A stretch of DNA of 23,661 nt, taken from positions 1 through 23,661 of the IMG/VR virus record IMGVR_UViG_3300012936_000170, one strand, 5' to 3'. The translations under genes and the position numbers were made by a program. Below the pieces are notes generated by a model. That model was not told where the DNA came from. It was given only the letters and a program-made list of their open reading frames with translations, and did no database searches. The DNA is from a virus. Below are positions 17,235-23,344 of the stretch, piece after piece (within the stretch, counting starts at the first letter, position 1; every line of letters starts with the position of its first letter).

Positions 17235-18169
17235 TGAAAACAAAAAGAAATTTTATAGAAGAAAGAGATTTTGTAGTAGAATGGCAATCTAAAATTCCAT
17301 CACATATGGTGGAAGAGAAGGATCTTCTACGTCCGAAGTATGAACCACAGCATCCTCTAGAACTAGAAACTAGAAAATTTATTAACAGCGATGAAGAGGT
17401 ACAGAAAGGTGTAGTTCATATGGCACTCACCGCTGAAGATTTAAAAGCTTTAGATATTCCACCTCACGAAACAACTTACCTTATTCACGAAAACTTCTTT
17501 AATATCCAGACTATTACAATGCAGTATGAGATTTTTTCTAATCTCAAGTCAGGATTAAAACGTTATGTAGAGTTTACAGAAGACGAAGTTCGTGCTGGAC
17601 AAAGATTCGCTCATGAAATTAGAGGACATCATAAAGAGTATGTCGGTGAGATGAATGATAAAGGAAAGATTGTTTTTGAGAAAAAGAAATTACCAATGAC
17701 CGAAAAGAAGATAGCTAACGCTGTCTCTTTTATGAAAAAGATTTCTATCTTGGTTGTTGAGAGAGAATTTGAATTAAGATTTAAAAACTTCAAGAACTGC
17801 CATGATGTAGAAAGTGAGTCATGGGCGTATCAATTACCAGAAGCAAAAGCAGCGTTAAAAAATCCTGATGCTGAAACTCCATTTTTAAATATCCTTGCTA
17901 TTACCAGAGGCATACCAAAAGATATTCTGGTTAAAAAGGTTATTGAGAAACATGATAAATATGTATTAGATTATGCTGCCCTATTAGGGAAGTATCATGC
18001 CATCAAATCACAATTTAAAAACTGTGATAACATGTGGGATATGAACATTTTGTATGAAGATTATTTCCATATTGGTATGCCATCTGCTCAAGGTATCGCT
18101 ATGGGCAGAATGGATGAACATCAAACTAGATTAAATGGAGAACTTAAATATGGAACCTTTGGATTCTGA
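17234..18169 (+). CDS. Helical protein with DUF4376-like (tail-fibre assembly) segment, 311 residues
   Basis: The ATG at 17234 overlaps the previous stop (TGATG), preferred over GTG at 17231. The protein is soluble, Lys/Glu-rich and mostly helical. Residues 191-262 have the order 'ESESWAYQLPEAKA', then 'TPFLNILAITRGIP', then 'LVKKVIEKHDKYVLDYAALLG'. This matches the DUF4376-type domain (E-x-x-S-W-x-x-Q-x-x-E-A ... P-x-L ... R-G) found in phage tail-fibre assembly and fibre-tip proteins. The N-terminal 180 residues I do not recognise. Its place directly after fibre genes fits an assembly or chaperone role. The domain assignment is moderate and the function is inference. Confidence 0.6.
   Translation: MKTKRNFIEERDFVVEWQSKIPSHMVEEKDLLRPKYEPQHPLELETRKFINSDEEVQKGVVHMALTAEDLKALDIPPHETTYLIHENFFNIQTITMQYEIFSNLKSGLKRYVEFTEDEVRAGQRFAHEIRGHHKEYVGEMNDKGKIVFEKKKLPMTEKKIANAVSFMKKISILVVEREFELRFKNFKNCHDVESESWAYQLPEAKAALKNPDAETPFLNILAITRGIPKDILVKKVIEKHDKYVLDYAALLGKYHAIKSQFKNCDNMWDMNILYEDYFHIGMPSAQGIAMGRMDEHQTRLNGELKYGTFGF
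18137..18140 (+). promoter_or_regulatory. Ribosome binding site favouring the start at 18150
   Basis: GGAG lies 9 bases before the ATG at 18150. The in-frame ATG at 18135 overlaps this site and has no ribosome site of its own, so the later start is preferred. Confidence 0.5.
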
Positions 18170-18956
18170 TGCTATTGTAAAACGATCAGATTTAGATAAC
18201 AGTAGTATTATTGAAGCGTCTCTCAATTTACAAGGTGGACAAACTAAGTATCAGAATACCGCTTTCGTAGTCGGTTCTCAGTTGACTCCATTTATGAAAA
18301 TGAAGCAGGCTTTGATGGAGTTGGAAACTAGAAATCATGGTTTCACAGAGTTACAGTATAGAATTAAACTCTGTAAGAATAAAATTAAAAAGTTAGAAAG
18401 ATCTATTGAGTGGGAAAAAGATCCACTAGAAATAGAGAATCTCGAAATTGAATTAGAGAAAGCTTTCTACGACTTAACTATTTTTGAAAGAAAGGAAGAA
18501 TCTTTCGAGCAAGAGATTCAAGATTTTTGTGACATCGTTAGAGATCTTAAAGATCCAGACATCCCTCTTCTAGATTACCTTGAAGTCAGTGAGGAAGAAG
18601 ATCGTAAGTATTGGATTACTCGTATGGCAAAACAGTCTGCTGTTGACATGCATACGCTAGGCAGGATTGGTAGTGGCAACTTGGATTCTATATTACAAAT
18701 GCCACCCGAAGATCAGTTACTAGCTATACAAGGTGCTGTAGAACATGCTACAATGTTGACTGCTGGTGTAGATAAATTAACACAGCAGTTACTTCCAGAA
18801 GTTAGAAATCTTTTGGAATCGGATGAGTTTAAAGTTCCCCAATTAAAATCATTTGATAGACCACAAACTCCATCATTGCCCGAGGTGATTAACGATGAAA
18901 CAAATGCTCCAAAAGAAAAATTCCGTCTTCAGTCTTCCGATAAATCCGAAGCTTGA
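18150..18956 (+). CDS. Coiled-coil protein of unknown function, 268 residues
   Basis: I prefer the ATG at 18150 because of the GGAG 9 bases upstream; the alternative at 18135 would add five residues. It overlaps the previous gene by 20 bases and the next by 62. Residues about 50-130 are rich in Lys, Glu and Leu with heptad-like spacing and should form a coiled coil. A conserved-looking segment follows: 'WITRMAKQSAVDM', then 'LGRIGSGNLDSILQMPPEDQ' (155-190). The tail (about 230-268) is Pro-, Lys- and Ser-rich and probably unfolded. No catalytic motif, signal or membrane segment is seen. It sits between a fibre-assembly-like gene and enzymes. I do not recognise its function. Confidence 0.65.
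   Translation: MEPLDSDAIVKRSDLDNSSIIEASLNLQGGQTKYQNTAFVVGSQLTPFMKMKQALMELETRNHGFTELQYRIKLCKNKIKKLERSIEWEKDPLEIENLEIELEKAFYDLTIFERKEESFEQEIQDFCDIVRDLKDPDIPLLDYLEVSEEEDRKYWITRMAKQSAVDMHTLGRIGSGNLDSILQMPPEDQLLAIQGAVEHATMLTAGVDKLTQQLLPEVRNLLESDEFKVPQLKSFDRPQTPSLPEVINDETNAPKEKFRLQSSDKSEA
18882..18888 (+). promoter_or_regulatory. Strong ribosome binding site (GAGGTGA) for the start at 18895
   Basis: GAGGTGA lies inside the end of the preceding gene, and its GAGG core is 9 bases before the ATG at 18895. It is the best ribosome site in the window. It explains how the large enzyme can be made despite a 62-base overlap, and it fixes the start. Confidence 0.65.
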
Positions 18957-20631
18957 GAAAGTATTTGTTGACTCGTATCTAATTCCTTGGTTGTGTGCTC
19001 ATAGGAATTACATTAGGGATTTATATTTTACTTGTAGAATGCCGCCTTTCACTCAGGATGCTATGGGTGATGTATTTGATGGCGACACGAGACAACTAGT
19101 TTTTAATGCTCAGGTTATTTCAAGAGAGACAGAGATTCCTTTGTCTGCTACTTTTAATAACATATATGTTAGACCAGATCAAGATAACCTAGATTTGTTT
19201 ATCTATAATTTCCGTCCACTATACGAGATGGGAATTAAGATTGCTACAATTCCACACACTACCTGGGTATCTTCTGGTCAAATTCAAGCAGCTTTTCCAG
19301 ATCTACAAATCAAGAATACTATTCTTAGAAATGTAACCAAACCAAATGATATTGTATCTCTTGCTAAAGCAGGATTCCATTACATTAACCTTGATAGAGA
19401 TATGATGAGAGACCGTGATGGTCTCAAGAAAGTAATAAAAGCAAGAGAACATTGTGCTGCTATTGGTAAACCAGTAGAGTTATCTCTCCTTGCTAATGAA
19501 GGTTGTTGGGGTGGATGTTCTATTATGGATGAGCATTATCACTTCAATAATACAAGAGAAGGGAAGTCTCCCCAATTCTTCATGGATCCTATCAGCACCA
19601 ATTCTTGTCAGAAATGGGATATTGAAGATCCATCCGCTTCTTTAAAAGCAGCAAATCTCCCGCCATGGCGTGAAGATTGGAATGAGTTTTTAGATTTAGG
19701 TATTGATGTTTTCAAACTACATGGTAGAGAAAATGCCCTGAGGTTGAAAGAGTCTATGGATATTATCGAACGTTGGAGCAGGGAGGATGAACTTCTATTC
19801 CCAGAGTTTGATGAGTACATGGAAGACTTGGCAGTCAAAGATGCTCCTATCAATCTTTGGAGAAAGAAAATCAAGACATGTAATTTTGATTGTTGGGATT
19901 GTAACTACTGTGAAAATGTAGTGGATGCACATCTCAAGAAGCAAGGTGATGTATATGAGGTTGAGGATTATACACAAAGAACTTTAGATGCTATTGATGA
20001 TGCTCTATGTTATAGATCTAATTTTAAAATAGAAAATTATGCTCCACGTGGTTTAACTTCTGCTAGGGTTCAGCACTTCCTAAACAATCTGTGCTCATAT
20101 GATGATTCAGTTTACCTTGAGTTGGGTACTTACATGGGTGGCACATTCTTTGCCGCTATGATGGGTCACAAGAACAAGTGTTTTGGTGTTGACGATTTCT
20201 CAGAATTGGATATCAAACCAATGATGCAGCATGTCAACTGGACTGAAATTGGTAATCCACTTGAGGTGTTCCAACAAAACTTTGAACGTCACGAAAATGG
20301 TAACACCACCTTTATTGGATCAAGTGTTCAACAATTGAATGAGGATGATTTTGAAGGGTACAAACCTAATGTGGTTTTCTATGATGCCAACCATGATTAT
20401 GTGGAGCAACTAAATAATTTAAATCACCTCGTTCCTTTCTTAGCAGACAAGTTTATTCTTGTTGTTGATGATGCTAACTTCGATGGCGTTATTGAATCTG
20501 CTGTTCAATTCGTCAAAGACAATAACTTTACAATCTATTTTGAAAGAAAAATCTTGAGTAAAATTATTGAGAACCAATCACATTGGTGGAATGGATTATT
20601 CATTATGGTCTTAGAAAAAAATGAGTCTTAA
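18895..20631 (+). CDS. Two-domain enzyme: U32-like Cys-bearing barrel fused to class I SAM methyltransferase, 578 residues
   Basis: The start is fixed by the GAGGTGA ribosome site. Residues about 70-300 resemble the barrel domain of peptidase U32 proteins: 'LSATFNNIYVRPD' (84-96), 'YEMGIKIATIP' (110-120), 'LAKAGFHYINLDRD' (156-169), then 'LLANEGCWGGCSI' (198-210). U32 members such as UbiU, UbiV, TrhP and RlhA hold a 4Fe-4S cluster and support oxygen-independent hydroxylation. Candidate ligands are Cys204, Cys208 and Cys238 plus a cluster at 329, 333, 336 and 339. Spacing differs from UbiU, so the assignment is distant. Residues about 400-575 form a class I methyltransferase: SAM loop 'YLELGTYMGGT' (407-417), acidic 'GVDDF' (431-435), 'VFYDANHDY' (494-502) and 'VVDDANFD' (523-530), similar to Methyltransf_24. 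The methyltransferase half is confident; the U32 half is moderate. The substrate is unknown. Confidence 0.7.
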   Translation: MKQMLQKKNSVFSLPINPKLEKVFVDSYLIPWLCAHRNYIRDLYFTCRMPPFTQDAMGDVFDGDTRQLVFNAQVISRETEIPLSATFNNIYVRPDQDNLDLFIYNFRPLYEMGIKIATIPHTTWVSSGQIQAAFPDLQIKNTILRNVTKPNDIVSLAKAGFHYINLDRDMMRDRDGLKKVIKAREHCAAIGKPVELSLLANEGCWGGCSIMDEHYHFNNTREGKSPQFFMDPISTNSCQKWDIEDPSASLKAANLPPWREDWNEFLDLGIDVFKLHGRENALRLKESMDIIERWSREDELLFPEFDEYMEDLAVKDAPINLWRKKIKTCNFDCWDCNYCENVVDAHLKKQGDVYEVEDYTQRTLDAIDDALCYRSNFKIENYAPRGLTSARVQHFLNNLCSYDDSVYLELGTYMGGTFFAAMMGHKNKCFGVDDFSELDIKPMMQHVNWTEIGNPLEVFQQNFERHENGNTTFIGSSVQQLNEDDFEGYKPNVVFYDANHDYVEQLNNLNHLVPFLADKFILVVDDANFDGVIESAVQFVKDNNFTIYFERKILSKIIENQSHWWNGLFIMVLEKNES

Positions 20632-21277
20632 ACCTTTATTTGTTTTACCGATTGGTGTATATGATTACCCAAGACACCAAGAATTTAAAGAGGTAGTTAC
20701 TAATCACATCATAGAAAATACTGACAAGTTATATGTAGATGACGTTAATATCGATCATCTATATAATCTAGAACATCAAAGTTTCTTTAGAGATGTTGAT
20801 CATCCAGAAGTAAAAGAACTGAGAGATTTTATTATAAGAAGATGTGATGATTACATCAAAGAAGTATTTGGATATACTAGATACGAAAATCTTTTAATTA
20901 CTAATAGTTGGTTGAACATTGGTTCCGATGATTGTTTTCTAGGGTTTCATCATCACGGGTGTGCTATGGTAGCAGCAAATTACTTTGTTAATTTTAATCC
21001 AGAATTACATTCACATTTGTCATTCGCTAATCCATTTTATCCCAACACACCCATGCCTAAGTTGAGTCCATGGGTTGATAACCCATCTCCATTTTCTACG
21101 CTATCAAATACTCCCCAACAGAGAGAAGGTCAAATATTAATCTGGCCAGCAGGATTAGATCATGGATATGAAAGTAAAAATACCACAGCAAATAGAGTAA
21201 CTCTTTCTATGAACATAGTTCCGAACAGAGTAAACACAGGACCATATGAAGTCACAATTTCGGAGTGTACAAAATGA
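20621..21277 (+). CDS. 2OG-Fe(II) oxygenase superfamily protein (TIGR02466-like), 218 residues
   Basis: The ATG at 20621 overlaps the previous gene by 11 bases. The protein has the layout of TIGR02466-type putative 2-oxoglutarate/Fe(II) oxygenases: an N-terminal 'FVLPIGVYDYP', central 'TNSWLNI' (94-100), a His-rich strand 'FHHHGCAMVAANYFVN' (109-124), then 'GQILIWPAGLDHGYE' (170-184) and 'NRVTLSMNIVP' (191-201). Probable iron ligands are His110 or His112 with distal His181; Arg192 is positioned to bind 2-oxoglutarate. The usual HxD is replaced by His-rich text. Length is normal. Such enzymes typically hydroxylate a protein side chain or small molecule; here the substrate is unknown. Confidence 0.72.
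   Translation: MSLKPLFVLPIGVYDYPRHQEFKEVVTNHIIENTDKLYVDDVNIDHLYNLEHQSFFRDVDHPEVKELRDFIIRRCDDYIKEVFGYTRYENLLITNSWLNIGSDDCFLGFHHHGCAMVAANYFVNFNPELHSHLSFANPFYPNTPMPKLSPWVDNPSPFSTLSNTPQQREGQILIWPAGLDHGYESKNTTANRVTLSMNIVPNRVNTGPYEVTISECTK
21262..21265 (+). promoter_or_regulatory. Ribosome binding site fixing the start at 21274
   Basis: GGAG lies 8 bases before the ATG at 21274, which overlaps the preceding stop as ATGA. This rules against an in-frame GTG at 21265 that overlaps the site itself. Confidence 0.6.
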
Positions 21278-21984
21278 AAGTAGTTAATGAAGAATTATTT
21301 GCAGTTAACCCATCTACTGCTTGGGATGTCCAGAAAAAACATATCGGACATCATAAAAATAGGATTATCATTGTAAGAAATTTTTTCAGAAATCCATTAG
21401 ATGTTAAACTGTTTGCTCAATCAACTGAGTATGCTTCTACACTCAATGGAGAGTACACTAACTTACCTGGGTTTATTCACAACATTGGTATTTTTAGAAA
21501 AATTTTATATCAACCATACTTTTATATTTGTAAGCATTACTTTGAAGGAAGCAATGAAGTAATGAAAGCACCTGATCATTGTAGATTTACTTTTCAAATT
21601 TATGATATAAAAGAGAAGTGTAGATTCTCAAGTTTATATCCACACACAGATGATATGAGATATGCTTCTGTGCTTTCTTTAAATCAAGAAGATGAATATG
21701 ATGGTGATAACAATGGCACGGCTTTCTATAGAAGTGTAGAGACTAATGAAGAGTATATCTCATATGATAAAAACTACCGAGCAGCAAGACTACAGAATGC
21801 CACCCAAGCTCTAGTTAATTTTGATCCGTCTAAAGTTAAATATAAAGAGTGGGAACGTTATCACGTAGAACCACAAGAATTTAATTCTCTCATTGTGTAC
21901 GAAGGAAACCTATGGCATAGTTTATACTTTGAACAAGAGAAATGGAGAACGAATAGAATGACATTCAATGGATTCATTAGATGA
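21274..21984 (+). CDS. DUF6445-like 2OG-Fe(II) oxygenase superfamily protein, 236 residues
   Basis: The start ATG overlaps the previous stop (ATGA), with GGAG 8 bases upstream. The central text 'YPHTDDMRYASVLSLN' (122-137), then 'GTAFYRS' (148-154), then 'LIVYEGNLWHS' (206-216), then 'NRMTFNGFI' (227-235) follows the DUF6445 pattern, a branch of the 2OG/Fe(II) oxygenase fold (family name recalled, not searched). The metal triad would be His124, Asp126 and His215, with Arg228 for 2-oxoglutarate. All are present, so it is likely active. The N-terminal third ('IIIVRNFF.NPLDV') is the usual helical lead-in. No substrate can be read from the sequence. It differs clearly in sequence from its oxygenase neighbours, so this is not a recent tandem duplication. 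Confidence 0.7.
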   Translation: MKVVNEELFAVNPSTAWDVQKKHIGHHKNRIIIVRNFFRNPLDVKLFAQSTEYASTLNGEYTNLPGFIHNIGIFRKILYQPYFYICKHYFEGSNEVMKAPDHCRFTFQIYDIKEKCRFSSLYPHTDDMRYASVLSLNQEDEYDGDNNGTAFYRSVETNEEYISYDKNYRAARLQNATQALVNFDPSKVKYKEWERYHVEPQEFNSLIVYEGNLWHSLYFEQEKWRTNRMTFNGFIR

Positions 21985-22577
21985 TCAATATTGATATCAT
22001 CCCAGCTTTCCCACATTTGTTGATGAAGTTTAATCTTCCTGATTATTCTTTCAGGAACGATTTAATTAACTACGTTTACGAACAAAAAGAAATTAATCCT
22101 ACTGGTGTATCTAAATCAAACAACGGTGGATGGCAGTCGGATACAATAAACAATCTTCCCATAAAATTCCAGGAAAAGTTGTTTCCTGTAGTTGGTACAT
22201 GTTTAGATGATTACTTAAAAGATGGGTTGACATGTAGTATTGGAAATCTTTGGTTGAATATAAATCCGCCAGGATCTTGTAATGATCGTCACACTCATCC
22301 AGGGGCAGATCTCTCTGCTGTTTTTTGGGTGAAGACTTCAAAGGAATCTGGAATGATTGAGTTTGAAAACCCTTCTCATTTCGTAGCGTTCAAACTTATC
22401 AACTCTAGTAATAGTGAACACAAAGATCCCTACAACGTTAGCAATTCTATGTGGGTAGAACCAGACGAAGGTTGTGTAATGGTTTTCCCATCTTACATGC
22501 TTCATAGAGTAATGCCAAATGAAACAGAAGAAGATCGTATTTCCATTTCATGGAACATGACTATCGTTAATAAATAA
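21981..22577 (+). CDS. 2OG-Fe(II) oxygenase superfamily protein (TIGR02466-like), 198 residues
   Basis: The ATG overlaps the previous stop (ATGA). The order is 'IGNLWLNINPPGS' (87-99), 'DRHTHPGADLSAVFWVKTS' (102-120), 'SGMIEFENPS' (123-132), 'PDEGCVMVFPSYMLHRVMPN' (161-180) and 'EEDRISISWNM' (183-193). This is the TIGR02466 plan: a His-rich strand followed by G-x-I-x-F-x-(D/N)-P, a distal His, and Arg in 'RISISWN'. Probable residues are His104, His106 and His175 with Arg186. As in the 218-residue paralogue there is HxH instead of HxD. A late promoter overlaps its stop codon. Likely activity is hydroxylation of an unknown target. Confidence 0.75.
   Translation: MINIDIIPAFPHLLMKFNLPDYSFRNDLINYVYEQKEINPTGVSKSNNGGWQSDTINNLPIKFQEKLFPVVGTCLDDYLKDGLTCSIGNLWLNINPPGSCNDRHTHPGADLSAVFWVKTSKESGMIEFENPSHFVAFKLINSSNSEHKDPYNVSNSMWVEPDEGCVMVFPSYMLHRVMPNETEEDRISISWNMTIVNK
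22570..22576 (+). promoter_or_regulatory. Putative T4-type late promoter (ATAAATA) overlapping a stop codon
   Basis: ATAAATA spans the last codons of the preceding oxygenase gene and overlaps its TAA stop. It lies 28 bases before the ATG at 22605, in a gap of 27 bases. It would drive the small coiled-coil gene and the oxygenases after it. Confidence 0.6.
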
Positions 22578-22604
22578 TAATACACACTATCATTTTTGAT
22601 TACC

Positions 22605-22796
22605 ATGGACACTGAACAACTCAAGAAAAATTTTGACGAGCAACTTGCTAACACAGAAAAGCAGATTGCTGAGTTGGAAGCTAACCTTGCTAAAGCAAAA
22701 GAATATAAAATTAAACTACAAGGTGGTCTAGAAACTTTAGATCTGTTGAATCCACCAGAAGAAAAAGAAGAAGAAGAAACTGCTTCTGCTGAGTAA
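22605..22796 (+). CDS. Small acidic coiled-coil protein, 63 residues
   Basis: I chose the ATG at 22605 over an in-frame TTG at 22596; no clear ribosome site precedes either. The protein is almost wholly helical: 'TEQLKKNFDEQLANTEKQI' and 'AELEANLAKAKEYKIKLQGG' show heptad-like Leu/Ile/Ala spacing, which suggests a dimeric or trimeric coiled coil over residues 3-45. The tail is strongly acidic (a run of Glu around residues 52-58). It has no enzyme motif. The stop overlaps the next ATG (TAATG), so it is translationally linked to the following oxygenase. Small proteins of this sort are common in cyanophage genomes. The function is unknown. Confidence 0.65.
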   Translation: MDTEQLKKNFDEQLANTEKQIAELEANLAKAKEYKIKLQGGLETLDLLNPPEEKEEEETASAE

Positions 22797-23344
22797 TGGC
22801 ATATGAAGCGGTCTGGTATAAGACTCAGTTACCTAAAGAAGTAATTGATATCTTTTTAGAAGATGATACTTTTGAAGATGATCTAGAACCTTCTACACTT
22901 AATGGTGAATTAAAAACAGATCTAGTAATTAGAAACAGTCACTCTTCATGGGTGAACAGTAATCATTGGATTGCTGGTTTTTGTTATCATTACGTATTGA
23001 AAGCAAACGAAGAAAATTTTAAGTATAAAATTAATTCTTTCGGAAAAAGATTCATTCAATATACTTCTTACGGAGAGGGTCAACACTATAGGTGGCATAC
23101 TGATAATGCATATGGTACACCCAATCCAAGAAAATTATCTTTTAGCGTACAACTTTCAAGTCCAGAAGACTACACTGGTGGACAACTAGAATTTTTAACT
23201 GACAACGATCATAGATTTATAGCACCCAAAGTTAGAGGTACTATAGTTGTATTTGATAGTAGAGTTAAACATAGAGTTAGAAAAATTACTTCTGGATGTA
23301 GGAAGTCTTTAGTCGGTTGGGTTGAGGGACCAGCATGGCAATAG
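22796..23344 (+). CDS. PKHD-type 2OG-Fe(II) hydroxylase, 182 residues
   Basis: The ATG overlaps the preceding stop (TAATG). This is the most canonical oxygenase in the group. Residues 86-103 'FIQYTSYGEGQHYRWHTD' give the HxD pair His101 and Asp103. 'YTGGQLEFL' (126-134) and 'GTIVVFDSRVKHRV' (148-161) supply distal His159, and 'CRKSLVGWVEGP' (168-179) supplies Arg169 for 2-oxoglutarate. The order and spacing match PKHD/PiuC-type hydroxylases and prolyl 4-hydroxylase-like enzymes. The length is slightly shorter than bacterial PiuC (about 225), lacking the C-terminal extension. It is likely an active iron- and 2-oxoglutarate-dependent hydroxylase. Cyanophages often carry one or more of these, with unproven targets. 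Confidence 0.88.
   Translation: MAYEAVWYKTQLPKEVIDIFLEDDTFEDDLEPSTLNGELKTDLVIRNSHSSWVNSNHWIAGFCYHYVLKANEENFKYKINSFGKRFIQYTSYGEGQHYRWHTDNAYGTPNPRKLSFSVQLSSPEDYTGGQLEFLTDNDHRFIAPKVRGTIVVFDSRVKHRVRKITSGCRKSLVGWVEGPAWQ

Noticed and set aside
19879-19902. Radical SAM-like C-x3-C-x2-C spacing in the fusion enzyme
   Set aside because: It sits after the barrel region and not near the first strand where the radical SAM motif belongs, and the surrounding residues do not match. I report it only as a Cys cluster.
20410-20416. CTAAATA inside the fusion enzyme gene as a late promoter
   Set aside because: It lies within coding sequence about 200 bases from the next start, has no better context, and 7-base matches occur by chance in AT-rich DNA.
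22596-22604. TTG start for the small coiled-coil protein, and similar TTG or GTG starts at 14780, 17231 and 21265
   Set aside because: Each has an ATG a few codons downstream at a better position relative to the previous stop or a ribosome site.
22755-22778. GAA-rich tract as a simple repeat or regulatory tract
   Set aside because: It encodes the Glu-rich tail of the small acidic protein, and the imperfect triplets are explained by that.
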